A stretch of 51,829 nt of DNA from Stutzerimonas stutzeri (GTDB lineage Bacteria; Pseudomonadota; Gammaproteobacteria; Pseudomonadales; Pseudomonadaceae). Below, piece by piece: positions 1-10,029 of the stretch. Under the pieces are notes generated by a model, which did not search any database, was not told the DNA's origin, and saw only the letters and a program-made list of their open reading frames with translations. The translations under genes were made by a program, and so were the position numbers. The stretch lies in contig NZ_JYHV01000006.1 of the NCBI RefSeq assembly GCF_000952685.1, forward strand, positions 1-51,829, read 5' to 3'. How positions within the stretch are numbered: the first letter of the stretch is position 1; each line of letters begins with the position of its first letter.

Positions 1-14
1 CCGGTGGCTGGTGA
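1..14 (+). CDS. C-terminal tail of a preceding gene, probably a TPM-domain protein (partial)
   Basis: The first bases read in the third frame give Gly-Gly-Trp followed by TGA at 12-14. TPM-domain (YgcG-type) exported proteins commonly end in a glycine-rich tail closing with a tryptophan, and the next gene is itself a TPM-like protein; pairs of such genes behind lemA are common in Pseudomonas. Only three codons are visible, so the identification rests on the tail pattern and context. Confidence 0.4.
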
Positions 15-67
15 GCCGACGGGCCGCGCGGCGAACCCCAACGAATCACGGACAGGATCGCGTGGCG

Positions 68-82
68 GGCTGGCATCCAGCC
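68..82. repeat. Small perfect hairpin in the leader of the TPM gene
   Basis: GGCTGG at 68-73 pairs with CCAGCC at 77-82 around a 3-nt loop. The right arm also belongs to an 11-bp inverted repeat with the window's first 11 bases (1-11 with 77-87). There is no T-run, so a terminator is not supported. It may be an RNA structure between co-transcribed genes or chance in GC-rich DNA. Confidence 0.3.
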
Positions 83-143
83 ACCGGGTCCTCGAACCGA
101 TAAGCGCTGCACAACGAGAACCTTCATCGATGATTAACAGGCA

Positions 144-761
144 ATGACCCTACTGACCGAAAGCGAACTGCAACAGGTTGCCGAGGCGATCGATCGCATC
201 GAACGCGACACCGATGCCGAACTGGTGACGGTGCTGGCGGCCCAGGCCGACGACTATCGCTATATCCCGCTGCTCTGGGCTAGCCTGCTGGCGCTGCTGC
301 TACCGGGTGCGCTGCTGTTCTTCAGCGGATGGCTGACGGCCTGGCAACTGCTGCTGGTGCAATGGCTGACCTTCATCGTACTGGCGGTGGTGTTCCGCAT
401 TCCGAGCCTGACCAGCCGGCTGATTCCGCGTTCGGTGCGGCACTGGCGCGCCTGCAACCTGGCGCGGCGGCAGTTCATCGAACTGAACCTGCACCACACC
501 GCAGCGGGTACCGGGATGCTGATCTTCGTCTCGGAAGCCGAGCGCTACGTGGAAATTCTCGTGGACCAAGGCATTTCCAGCCGTATCGATGACAGCACGT
601 GGCAGTCGATCGTCGACGCCTTCTCCGAAGACGTGCGCAACGGCCAGGTGCTCGAAGGCTTCCTTCGTTGCATCGAGACCTGCGGTTCACTGCTCAAGCA
701 ACACGTGCCGGCGACCCACGAGCGCAACGAACTGCCGAACCATCTGGTGGTGCTGCCGTAA
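144..761 (+). CDS. TPM-domain inner-membrane protein
   Basis: This 205-aa protein resembles the TPM (DUF477) family. It has a short acidic N-terminal segment, two hydrophobic segments at about residues 42-85 that look like a transmembrane hairpin, then the TPM-like part with the stretch GMLIFVSEAERYVEILVD (about 123-140) that fits the conserved beta-strand core. Most TPM proteins have an N-terminal signal and a soluble domain; here the membrane hairpin lies inside the domain, as in the second member of Pseudomonas TPM pairs. It starts at ATG 144, about 130 bp after the preceding gene, and is probably co-transcribed with it. The biochemical function is not known. It converges on the TPR gene at 793. 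Confidence 0.75.
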   Translation: MTLLTESELQQVAEAIDRIERDTDAELVTVLAAQADDYRYIPLLWASLLALLLPGALLFFSGWLTAWQLLLVQWLTFIVLAVVFRIPSLTSRLIPRSVRHWRACNLARRQFIELNLHHTAAGTGMLIFVSEAERYVEILVDQGISSRIDDSTWQSIVDAFSEDVRNGQVLEGFLRCIETCGSLLKQHVPATHERNELPNHLVVLP

Positions 762-766
762 CGGAG

Positions 767-789
767 GGCGGCATGGCCGCCGCCCCCTT
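767..789. terminator. Hairpin between convergent genes, possible terminator
   Basis: GGCGGC at 767-772 pairs with GCCGCC at 776-781 over a 3-nt loop, followed by a C-rich run and TT. It sits exactly between the stop of the TPM gene (759-761) and the stop of the convergent TPR gene (793). The lack of a good T-tract keeps confidence low. Confidence 0.35.
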
Positions 790-792
790 GGC

Positions 793-2070
793 TTACTGCA
801 TGCGACGCTGCTGGGCGAGCAGCTCGCGCTCACGGATGAGGGCACGCGCCAGGCTGTTCTGCCCGCTGCGGCGCGCGGCGTGGATCAGCGTCTGGTCCAG
901 CAGGTCACGCTGGGCGTGGCTGCCACCGAACAGATGAGCCTGACTGCGAACGGGCCGCAGCCGCTCCACACACTGCCCATATTGCCCGGCCACGAACGCC
1001 ACGACGGCGTCCACTCCTGGCTCGCCGACCAGGCGGGTGAAGCGGGCGTTGTCGTCCTCCCGACTGCAGGCGCGCCGCTGTGCCTCGCGCAGCCGCTCAA
1101 GCAGGTCATCGCGGCCGCTACAGGCGAATGCCATCGCGGCATGAAAATCGTTGAAGGCGTAATTGCCGTCCGAGGCCATCGCGGACCAGCGCTCGGCCAC
1201 AGCGCTCCAGCGATTACCGACGTCAATGTCCAGCAGGTGCAAGCGCCACAGTAGCGCGCTGGCATCGATCAGCTCCAACGCCAGCGTACCCTCACTGCCT
1301 GCGATGGGGCCGTCGAACAGGGCCAGTACCCGGTCGGATTCGCCCTGCTCCAGATAATGCAGCGCCAGGTGCCACCAGTTGTGCACGGCGAGCATGCTGT
1401 CCTGTTGCCAGGCCGAATTGCCATGCATCCACGCAATGCCTTCTTCACGCCGGTCCTGCATTTCCAACACATGCGCGACGGCATGCTGAGCCCAGGCATC
1501 GTCGGCTTGCAGCGAAATCGCCTCACGGCCGAAGCGTTCCGCGTGGCGATAGTCGCCGGTCTCTTCTAGGCCGAAGGCATACATGCCGAGCAGCGCGTGG
1601 TAGCCGGGCACGTCCATGGACCAGTCCGGCAGCACCCGTGCGACACGATCGCGCAGCATGCGCGCGTCACCGGTGAAGAAATCCAATTGGTGCCCGGCCT
1701 GCAAGGCCAGCAGGTCATGCGGATACTCAATGCTGAGGTCTTCCAGCGTGCGGCCGGCCGCGTGCCAGCGCCCGCCGATGAGCTGCCCCAGCGCCTGAAG
1801 ATGACGGGCCTCGCGGTCGTTATGCGGCAACGCCAGGGCGCGCTCCAGCGAGGCTTGCGCCACCGGTAATGCGGCGGCTTCGGTACCCAACATATATAGC
1901 CAGGCACGCAGGATGTATCCCATCACCAGTTCGGGGGACGCTTCGAGCGCGGCTTCGGCGGTGGCCAGCGGATCGGTGCGAAGGCAGCGCAACTGCGTGA
2001 GACCGAGGTCGAGCAGGACCTGCGCCTCACTGTTGCAACCGGTCAGTTGGTATCCATGTGCGTCTTTCAT
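793..2070 (-). CDS. Tetratricopeptide repeat protein, TTC38 type
   Basis: The 425-aa protein is almost entirely helical with degenerate TPR repeats and matches the TTC38-like family (for example YHALLGMYAFGLEETGDY near residues 155-172, and HAVAHVLEMQDR). It has no signal peptide, so it is predicted cytoplasmic. I chose ATG at 2070 because it has a GGAG ribosome site 11 nt upstream and the 28 residues before it look like non-coding translation. The family has no settled function; a role as a protein-interaction scaffold is inferred. It is divergent from a GlxA/AraC regulator starting at 2182, with a shared 111-bp promoter region, which suggests regulation by that neighbour. Confidence 0.8.
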   Translation of the reverse strand: MKDAHGYQLTGCNSEAQVLLDLGLTQLRCLRTDPLATAEAALEASPELVMGYILRAWLYMLGTEAAALPVAQASLERALALPHNDREARHLQALGQLIGGRWHAAGRTLEDLSIEYPHDLLALQAGHQLDFFTGDARMLRDRVARVLPDWSMDVPGYHALLGMYAFGLEETGDYRHAERFGREAISLQADDAWAQHAVAHVLEMQDRREEGIAWMHGNSAWQQDSMLAVHNWWHLALHYLEQGESDRVLALFDGPIAGSEGTLALELIDASALLWRLHLLDIDVGNRWSAVAERWSAMASDGNYAFNDFHAAMAFACSGRDDLLERLREAQRRACSREDDNARFTRLVGEPGVDAVVAFVAGQYGQCVERLRPVRSQAHLFGGSHAQRDLLDQTLIHAARRSGQNSLARALIRERELLAQQRRMQ

Positions 2071-2181
2071 TGTTCTATGCTCCAGGAGTCCAGTTCGCTG
2101 GCAGGGGCCAGCGGAGCCATAGTCGTGGTTACGGGCGAGTCGGACCAAAGCCATCCTGGAAACAAAACGGCCATTTCCGCC

Positions 2182-3261
2182 ATGACTCGTTCAGATAATG
2201 CTGAAAGCCTGCCACCCCTCACTGTTGCCCTGCTGGCAACTCCGGACACCACTGCCTCGACGCTGTTCGGACTCTACGATTTGCTGCTGGGAACCCGCCG
2301 TGACTGGCAGCAGCTGATGAACCAGGATGACGTCGAGTCGCCTTTCGCTCCGCTGATCATCAGCCGAGACGGCCTGCCGTTGCGGGTGTACAACGACGTG
2401 CCGGTGCATCCTCATGCGAGTCTTGACAACGCCCCGCCGCCAGACGTGGTGATCATTAGTAATCTGGCAATCAGCCCTTGGGAGCCGCTGGATGATCGTT
2501 ATGATCGCGAGGCGCGTTGGATGTGTGAGCGCTATGAGGCCGGCGCGACACTCGCGGCCGCTTGTTCCGGGGCGATATTGCTGGCGCGTACGGGGCTGCT
2601 GACAGGGTGCGAAGGCACTTCTCACTGGGGCTACTGTGAATGCCTGCGGCGGGAATATCCGGACGTTCACTGGCAGCCGGACAAGGCATTGGTTAATGCC
2701 GGTATCGGGCAGCGGCTGGTAATGTCCGGCAGCGGTAGCAGCTGGCACGCGCTGGGGCTGTTTCTTATCGCCCGCTTCGTGGGCGCCCGGGAAGCCATGG
2801 AGGTGGCGCGAATGAACCTGTTCGACTGGGATGCGACCAGCCCGTTGGCCTATGCCGCGATGATGCGCAGCGGTCAGCTTTCCGATCCGGTCATCGCCCG
2901 TTGTCAGGAATGGGCGGCCCAGCATTACGAGGCCGACGCGCCGGTGGCGGCGATGGTGCGGATCAGCGGACTGCCGGAGCGGACCTTCCAGCGCCGTTTC
3001 GCCCAGGCGACCGGCCTGTCGCCGCTGGATTACGTGCACACCCTGCGGCTAGAAGAGGCCAAGCAGTTGTTGGAAAGCGGTGACCTGCCGGTGGAGGCGA
3101 TCGCCTGGGAGGTGGGTTATCAGGATGCCGGCTTTTTTGGCCGCCTGTTCCGACGCAAGGTCGGCTTGACGCCCGCCCAGTACCGCCGACGCTTCGGTGT
3201 GTTGGCGCGGCGTCTGGCCGGCGTGGCGACACTGCAAGATACGGCACTGGGTGCGCACTGA
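2182..3261 (+). CDS. GlxA-family transcriptional regulator (DJ-1/PfpI-like domain plus AraC HTH)
   Basis: The 359-aa protein has an N-terminal DJ-1/PfpI-like domain (about residues 12-190) with the nucleophile-elbow-like AACSGAILLARTG, then an AraC/XylS DNA-binding domain (about 225-340). The AraC signature is clear in the last helix pair (VGYQDAGFFGRLFRRKVGLTPAQYRRRF). Such GlxA-type regulators sense small metabolites rather than acting as peptidases. ATG 2182 is chosen as the start because the upstream in-frame extension overlaps the divergent gene's leader and has no family resemblance. The likely target is the adjacent divergent TPR gene, itself, or both; this is inference from gene arrangement. 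Confidence 0.85.
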   Translation: MTRSDNAESLPPLTVALLATPDTTASTLFGLYDLLLGTRRDWQQLMNQDDVESPFAPLIISRDGLPLRVYNDVPVHPHASLDNAPPPDVVIISNLAISPWEPLDDRYDREARWMCERYEAGATLAAACSGAILLARTGLLTGCEGTSHWGYCECLRREYPDVHWQPDKALVNAGIGQRLVMSGSGSSWHALGLFLIARFVGAREAMEVARMNLFDWDATSPLAYAAMMRSGQLSDPVIARCQEWAAQHYEADAPVAAMVRISGLPERTFQRRFAQATGLSPLDYVHTLRLEEAKQLLESGDLPVEAIAWEVGYQDAGFFGRLFRRKVGLTPAQYRRRFGVLARRLAGVATLQDTALGAH

Positions 3262-3318
3262 GGGTGAAGGGCGGTAGGGCGTGTCGTTTGTACGGTACCG
3301 ATTGATGATCTGAGCCAG

Positions 3319-3348
3319 GCGCCCGCCGTCGTTACCGGCGGCGGGCGT
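3319..3348. terminator. Inverted repeat between convergent genes, probable terminator
   Basis: The arm at 3319-3328 (GCGCCCGCCG) pairs with 3339-3348 (nine Watson-Crick pairs plus one G-T) around a 10-nt loop. It separates the regulator stop (3259-3261) from the convergent AAA+ protease stop (3354). There is no strong T-run on either side, so it may be a weak or factor-dependent bidirectional terminator. Confidence 0.45.
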
Positions 3349-3353
3349 CTGCG

Positions 3354-5321
<1,968 letters not shown>

Positions 5322-5739
5322 TTCACATCCAATCGGGGAAGCCCGATGTTTTGACAAACAACCGCCTTGGGCGGACCACAGTTGTTCACGGGGAAGTCCC
5401 GTTAGCGCCAATTGGGTGACGCTGGGCAGTACGGGCTTGCGGGATGCGATTTATATGCCGGACTGCGATTCGGGCGCTTCGGCTCCGATAGCCGGCGAGG
5501 ATACGGCAAGTGCCATCATGCGCGCGGCTTCGCGACGAATGGCGGTCTGGTTTACGACGAATGACCGCCCGGGCGCGGAACGAAGCGGCAGCAATGAACT
5601 ACGCGTTGCGCGGGTGTGGTGGGGCTCGACGGGTCTTGTCGGCCCGCTCGGAAACGCCGTCGGCCAGCCTCTCCGGGATGAACAGCAGGACGTCCCTGGC
5701 GTGACCGCGAGATGGCCGTGTGCCAGGTGACGTTCGCCG
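5322..5739. other. 418-bp region between protease and broken cytochrome gene; no convincing gene
   Basis: No reading frame on either strand looks like a known protein, although several frames stay open because of high GC. The distal part should contain the promoter of the minus-strand AAA+ protease gene. A 9-bp direct repeat CGACGAATG occurs at 5533-5541 and 5555-5563, 22 bp apart. The part nearest 5740 sits where the rest of the cytochrome c gene would be expected, yet I found no haem motif or cytochrome-like sequence in any frame. It may be foreign or rearranged DNA. Confidence 0.5.
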
Positions 5740-6078
5740 TCAGGAAATGCGGTCCCCGCACCAGCGCATGCAAGGGGCCTCGGCGCCATCCTGCTGCATG
5801 GCTTCGACGAATTCGTCGTCGCTCCAGTTGCCGATACCGGTCTCCTTGTCCGGGGTGATATTGGTCGTGTACAGCGTGCCGAACGGCAGCTTTACCGGCA
5901 GGCCGCCGGCATAGGGCTCGCCGCCTTCGGTGACGTGGCAGGCCAGGCAGTCGGCGGCGCGAGTCAGGTACTCGCCGCGCTCGATCAGCGCCTGATCAGC
6001 GGGCTGCGCCAGCACGGCCGCAGTGGAAGTGGCAAGCGCGACACCCAGCAGGCCGCGAAGGGGGACTCGAATCGTCAT
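5740..6078 (-). pseudogene. Cytochrome c subunit of a molybdenum hydroxylase/dehydrogenase, 3'-truncated
   Basis: The 112-aa product begins with a Sec signal peptide (cleavage after about AVLAQP) and one haem-binding CXXCH (CLACH, residues 44-48), followed by the conserved GLPVKLPFGTLYTTNITPD (about 60-78) of the membrane-anchored cytochrome c subunit of periplasmic alcohol/aldehyde dehydrogenases. Family members run about 400 residues or more with three CXXCH sites. Homology stops after WSDDEFVEAM; the last 18 residues are unrelated and end at a TGA. The start lies 10 bp after the molybdopterin subunit stop, so it was the last gene of that operon. Loss of two haems and the membrane anchor should break electron delivery to the respiratory chain, unless another cytochrome substitutes. 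Confidence 0.7.
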
Positions 6079-6088
6079 ACTGGGCTCC

Positions 6089-8287
6089 TCAGATCACGTA
6101 ATAGCCGGCGCGCGCCAACGGCAGGCGACGGATGCGCGTGCCGTTGGCGGCCGCCAATGCATTTACCAGCGCCGGCGCGATCATCGCCGTGCCTGATTCG
6201 CCGACCCCGCCGGGCGCCTCGCGGCTCTCGACGATGTAGGTTTCCACTGGCGGTGCTTCGCTGATGCGCAGCTGGCGATAGTCGTGGAAATTGCTCTGTT
6301 CAACGCGCCCTTCGCTGACGGTTATTTCGTTGAACAGCGCGGCGGACAGCCCGAACAGCGTGCCGCCCTCGATCTGCGATTTGACCGACACCGGGTTCAT
6401 CACCTGGCCGCAATCGATCGCTACCACCAGACGCTTGAGCTTGATGCCCTTGTCCTCGCTCACCTGCAACTCGACGACCGTGGCCAGGAAACTGCCGAAC
6501 ACCTCCTGCACCGCCACGCCGCGGCCATGCCCCGCCGGTAGAGGATCGCCCCATCGGGCCTTTTCCGCGGCAAGGCGCAATACCTGCTGGGCGCGCGGGT
6601 GGCTGCCCAGCAGCGCCATGCGGTATTGCACCGGATCGCGGTCGACGCTGCGCGCCACTTCGTCGATGAAGCTTTCCAGCATGTAGGTGCTGCGCAGCGC
6701 TCCGACACCCCGCCACCAGGACTGATGCAACGCCTTGGGCGGGACCGGCACGTAGTTCACGCGCAGATTCGGCAGGGCGTAGATCGGGTTCTGAGCCACC
6801 TCGACGGCATCGCTGTCCAGACCGCTTTCTGGAACCGCTGCAGGGGCGAAGCGCGCCAGCACCGAGGCACCGGCAATGGTGTGGCGCCAGCCTTGCAGTC
6901 GCCCCTGATCGTCCAGCGCCGCCGCAAAACGGTCGATGTAGTACGGGCGGTACATGTCGTGAGTGGTGTCTTCCTCTCGACTCCAGGTCAGCTTGATCGG
7001 GTAGTCCACTTTCGCCGCGATGGCCACGGCCTGGCTGATGAAATCCACTTCCAGACGCCGACCGAAGGCGCCGCCGATCAACTGGTTGTTAACGATGACC
7101 TGTTCCGCCGGTCGCCCGGAGGCTTCGGCGGCCGCGGTCTGCGCACGTACCGGTACCTGGGTGCCGACCCAGAGCTCCACGGCATCGGGGCGGACCTGGG
7201 CCACGCAGGTCATGGGCTCCAGCGCCGCATGGGCGAGAAAGGGCATTTCGTATTCGGCCTCGAAGGTTTTCGTCGCATCCTTCAGCGCCTGGTCGATATC
7301 GCCCTGTTCGGTGGCCACGGCGCCGGGCTTGTCCAGCGCCTCCTTGATCTCGCGCTCCATCTGCGCCGAGTCGATGCCGGCGTTGTCGCCGTAGTCCCAT
7401 TCGATTTCCAGGGCCCGCAAACCGGCGAAGGTGGCCCAGGTGTGTTCGCCGATCACCGCCACGGCATTGTCCAGGCGGATCACGTCGATCACCCCACGAA
7501 CCTTGCGTGCGGCCCGATCATCCAGGTTGAGCAGGGTGCCGCCGATGACCGGGCAGGCGCGTGCCGAGACGTACTTCATGCCGGGCAGCACCAGATCAAT
7601 AGTGAAACGCGCCGTGCCATTGACCTTGGCCGGCGTGTCCAGACGCCGGGTCGGCTTGCCGATCAGCTTGAATTGTTCGGCGGGCTTGAGCGGGATGTTT
7701 TCCGGCACGGGCAGCTTCGATGCGTCATCGACCAGCTCGCCATAGCCAAAGCTTCGTCCGTCCGGCCCGAGCACCCGCCCATTGTCGGCACGCAACTGGT
7801 CGGCGCCGATCTGCCAGCGCTGCGCGGCGACCTGGATCAGCAGGAGCCGCGCCGCCGCCCCGGCCTGACGCAGCGGTTCCCAGTTGCTGCGGATCGAGGT
7901 CGAACCGCCGGTGGCCTGGAAGTTGAGCAGCTTGTCGTTATAGATCGCCTCGTTCGGCGGCGCTTCCTTGAGCGTGATCTGATCGAGGCCGATCTCCAGC
8001 TCTTCGGCCACCATCACCGCCAAGCCGCTTTGCGCACCCTGTCCCATCTCGATCTTCGGCACGGTGAAGGTCACCTGCCCGTCGCGGTCGATGCTGATGA
8101 AGGCATCCAGCGCCGTAGCGTTGGACATCGGCTGATCTTCGGGGCCCTCGTTGAGCACTTGCTCGGCGAAGCTTCGGCCGGCGAACGGCATGCTGAAACC
8201 GATCACCAGACCGCCCAGGGCGAGGCTGCCGACCTTCAACAGATGTCGGCGCGAAGGGGATTGCAGCCTGTTGTCAGGGTTGGCCAT
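6089..8287 (-). CDS. Molybdopterin-binding large subunit of a xanthine dehydrogenase-family (IorB-like) oxidoreductase, Tat-exported
   Basis: The 732-aa protein carries an N-terminal twin-arginine signal (SRRHLLKVGSLALGG, about 12-26), then the molybdopterin-binding domains of the IorB/aldehyde dehydrogenase family. Visible markers include VPKIEMGQGAQSGLAVMVAEE, GGAFGRRLEVDF and the conserved GGVGESGTA near the C-terminus, whose Glu is the catalytic base of molybdenum hydroxylases. It should be periplasmic and hydroxylate an aldehyde or N-heterocycle; the substrate cannot be read from sequence. ATG 8287 is chosen because GAGG precedes it and it puts the RR motif at the usual distance. It lies 11 bp downstream of the 2Fe-2S subunit and 10 bp upstream of the truncated cytochrome gene. 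Confidence 0.9.
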   Translation of the reverse strand: MANPDNRLQSPSRRHLLKVGSLALGGLVIGFSMPFAGRSFAEQVLNEGPEDQPMSNATALDAFISIDRDGQVTFTVPKIEMGQGAQSGLAVMVAEELEIGLDQITLKEAPPNEAIYNDKLLNFQATGGSTSIRSNWEPLRQAGAAARLLLIQVAAQRWQIGADQLRADNGRVLGPDGRSFGYGELVDDASKLPVPENIPLKPAEQFKLIGKPTRRLDTPAKVNGTARFTIDLVLPGMKYVSARACPVIGGTLLNLDDRAARKVRGVIDVIRLDNAVAVIGEHTWATFAGLRALEIEWDYGDNAGIDSAQMEREIKEALDKPGAVATEQGDIDQALKDATKTFEAEYEMPFLAHAALEPMTCVAQVRPDAVELWVGTQVPVRAQTAAAEASGRPAEQVIVNNQLIGGAFGRRLEVDFISQAVAIAAKVDYPIKLTWSREEDTTHDMYRPYYIDRFAAALDDQGRLQGWRHTIAGASVLARFAPAAVPESGLDSDAVEVAQNPIYALPNLRVNYVPVPPKALHQSWWRGVGALRSTYMLESFIDEVARSVDRDPVQYRMALLGSHPRAQQVLRLAAEKARWGDPLPAGHGRGVAVQEVFGSFLATVVELQVSEDKGIKLKRLVVAIDCGQVMNPVSVKSQIEGGTLFGLSAALFNEITVSEGRVEQSNFHDYRQLRISEAPPVETYIVESREAPGGVGESGTAMIAPALVNALAAANGTRIRRLPLARAGYYVI

Positions 8288-8298
8288 CTTGCGCCTCC

Positions 8299-8751
8299 TC
8301 ATGCCTGGGCGACGCGCTTGATGGCGCTGCGAATGCGGGTGTAAGTGCAGCAGCGGCAAAGATTACCGGCCATGCCCTGATCAATGGCCTTGTCATCGGG
8401 CTGCGGATTTTTCTCCAGCAGCGCGACGGCCGACATGATCTGCCCGCACTGGCAATAACCGCACTGCACGACCTCGTCGTCCAGCCAGGCCTGCTGTACC
8501 TGCTGGCCGAGCTCGGTGTTGCCGATGCTTTCGATGGTCAGGACTTTGCGATCCTTCACCTCACCGACAGGCAGCACGCACGAGCGTGCTGCCTGTCCAT
8601 CGAGGTGAACCGTGCAGGCGCCGCATTGGGCGATACCGCAACCGTACTTGCTGCCTGTCAGCCCCAGCACATCGCGTAGGACCCAGAGCAGGGGCATGTC
8701 TTCGGGAACGTCGACCTCCAGGTCGGCGCCGTTGATCGAAAGTGTCAGCAT
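8299..8751 (-). CDS. 2Fe-2S small subunit of the molybdenum hydroxylase (IorA-like)
   Basis: The 150-aa protein has two [2Fe-2S] domains: a plant-ferredoxin-type motif [15 protein letters not shown] followed by a fourth Cys (about 38-60), and the C-terminal helical motif [10 protein letters not shown] plus NLCRCCTY (about 97-138). This is the IorA/CoxS/QorS pattern, with electrons passing from the molybdenum subunit to the terminal cytochrome. It has no signal peptide and would be exported in complex with the Tat-signal-bearing large subunit. It is the first gene of the operon; GAGG lies about 10 nt upstream of its ATG. Confidence 0.93.
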   Translation of the reverse strand: MLTLSINGADLEVDVPEDMPLLWVLRDVLGLTGSKYGCGIAQCGACTVHLDGQAARSCVLPVGEVKDRKVLTIESIGNTELGQQVQQAWLDDEVVQCGYCQCGQIMSAVALLEKNPQPDDKAIDQGMAGNLCRCCTYTRIRSAIKRVAQA

Positions 8752-9161
8752 GAATCGGGACCTCGCATCAGGCTCTAAAGCGAGCGCGCGTTATGGTTGG
8801 TTTGGTGCGCGCCTTAGAACGAGACAACGAGAGAAGCGAAAGTTGCCCACATCGAGGCAACTAATTGGCTCGCGGAGCACGGGCCGGTTCAGGCCTCGAC
8901 CACCGCTGGCGACGCCGCCGATGCCCGCTGTGACCGCAGCGACAAGCACACCATCATCGGCACCAACGCGAATACGCATATCCAGCGGCAGCTCGCTGAG
9001 CAGCGACGGCCGGGGGCCCCCGTGGGTGGCGGATCGACAGCGAAAAAGGAAGCAAAAAGGCCTATCCGATGAACGGTCTGCTGAGCGTCGGGTCATCAGC
9101 GAAATCATCGAGGATTCGTAGTAAATAGCCTGCCTTTCGCATTCAGAGCAGTACCCGGCCC
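8752..9161. other. 410-bp intergenic region; no convincing gene
   Basis: This stretch separates the minus-strand molybdenum hydroxylase operon from the small plus-strand gene at 9162. Open frames exist on both strands (for example minus 8791-9108) but their composition is Arg/Ser/Pro-rich and they resemble no family. The part next to 8751 must hold the operon promoter. A 10-bp palindrome GGGGGCCCCC lies near 9013-9022. I see nothing else to annotate. Confidence 0.5.
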
Positions 9162-9383
9162 ATGTCCACCCTCACCGAACTGGCGCAGCAGATCGCCGCG
9201 TTGTACCCCCTTCAAGACAAAACCGCCGGCAAGCGCTATCGCATCGTCAGCCAACTGGCCGGGATGACCGAGTTGGAAGAGATCAATGGCGTCCCGCGCT
9301 ATGTCGACACTCGTCAGCTCGATGATCGACAGCTATGGGACGGCGCGCCTGCGCGGCCTGTTGATCGAGTCGCCAGCGTCTAG
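9162..9383 (+). CDS. Small hypothetical protein
   Basis: The 73-aa product is mostly charged and helical with no signal peptide or membrane segment. A plausible conserved core is KRYRIVSQLAGMTELEEI (about 24-41). I do not recognise the family. The coding impression comes from normal amino-acid composition in the first 55 residues; the C-terminal part (GAPARPVDRVASV) is less convincing. No strong ribosome site precedes ATG 9162. It is followed by a 166-bp gap before the FecR-domain gene. Confidence 0.45.
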   Translation: MSTLTELAQQIAALYPLQDKTAGKRYRIVSQLAGMTELEEINGVPRYVDTRQLDDRQLWDGAPARPVDRVASV

Positions 9384-9549
9384 TCGAAATACCGTTCCCA
9401 GCGTAACGAGACTGAGCAAGACGGCGCTCTGCGGGGCAGGCCTCCCGTTGCGCTTGTATTTGCCGAAGGCCATCCGGCATTCTGCGACGTCAGCCTGACG
9501 GGGGTGTCAGGCCAAGGCATGGGCCTGAGCGGGCCTTACGGAGACGGGA

Positions 9550-10029
9550 ATGATGATGTGCGAAAGCGGCTTCGCCGTGCTGCAGGGCGTCCGGCCATTG
9601 TTGATTGCCGGCTTGCTGACGTTGGCCCCGGTGGGGCAGGCGCAAGAGTTGATCGAGCCGATCGGCTACATCATGAAGGTGCAGGGCGAAGCGACGGTCA
9701 CCAGCCGCGGCCAGACCATCGATGCGGCCCTCGGGCAGGCGGTGATCCTCGGCGCGGTCCTGCGCACCGGTGCGCAAGGCTCTATGGGCCTGACGCTCAG
9801 CGACAATACGGTGCTGTCCTTCGGTCCCAACAGCGAATTCGCCGTCGACGAGTACGCGTTTGAGCCGGCCCGCGAGGAGCTGCGGCTGAGCGCCCGCATC
9901 ACTCGCGGTACGCTGAATTTCATTTCCGGCGTGATCGCCAAGCTCAGGCCGGAGGCGGTCGAGTTGAAAACGCCCACCGGAACCATCGGTGTTCGCGGTA
10001 CGCATTTCCTGGTAAAGGTCGGCCAGTGA
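9550..10029 (+). CDS. Exported FecR-domain protein
   Basis: The 159-aa protein has a signal peptide (hydrophobic segment about 15-31, AQA-type cleavage) followed by one FecR domain. Typical features are the N-terminal GEATVTSRGQ, the LRTGAQGSMGLTLSDNTVLSFGPNSEF core and the C-terminal KTPTGTIGVRGTHFLV. Here the domain stands alone without the anti-sigma cytoplasmic region, so this is not a TonB-type sigma regulator but a periplasmic protein of the FecR superfamily. Three consecutive ATG codons start at 9550. The stop overlaps the GTG start of the OmpA-like lipoprotein by 4 bp, so the two are translationally coupled and probably work together. Confidence 0.85.
   Translation: MMMCESGFAVLQGVRPLLIAGLLTLAPVGQAQELIEPIGYIMKVQGEATVTSRGQTIDAALGQAVILGAVLRTGAQGSMGLTLSDNTVLSFGPNSEFAVDEYAFEPAREELRLSARITRGTLNFISGVIAKLRPEAVELKTPTGTIGVRGTHFLVKVGQ

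Noticed and set aside
1..87. 11-bp inverted repeat (1-11 with 77-87) as a mobile-element end
   Set aside because: There is no transposase or target duplication; the left arm is the end of a coding sequence, so chance or a simple RNA structure is likelier.
589..1254. Long plus-strand open frame over the TPR gene
   Set aside because: It is antisense and out of frame to the real genes at 144-761 and 793-2070; its product is low-complexity and resembles no family. High GC keeps such frames open.
5451..5789. Frameshifted remainder of the cytochrome c gene
   Set aside because: I read the minus-strand frames downstream of the stop and found no second or third CXXCH or other cytochrome-like motif, so a simple frameshift does not explain the truncation.
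6599..8344. 581-aa plus-strand open frame opposite the molybdopterin subunit
   Set aside because: Shadow of a recognised gene; His/Gln/Gly-rich composition typical of antisense translation.
8791..9108. Minus-strand 105-aa open frame in the intergenic region
   Set aside because: Arg/Ser-rich, no homology I can recognise, poor start context; treated as non-coding.
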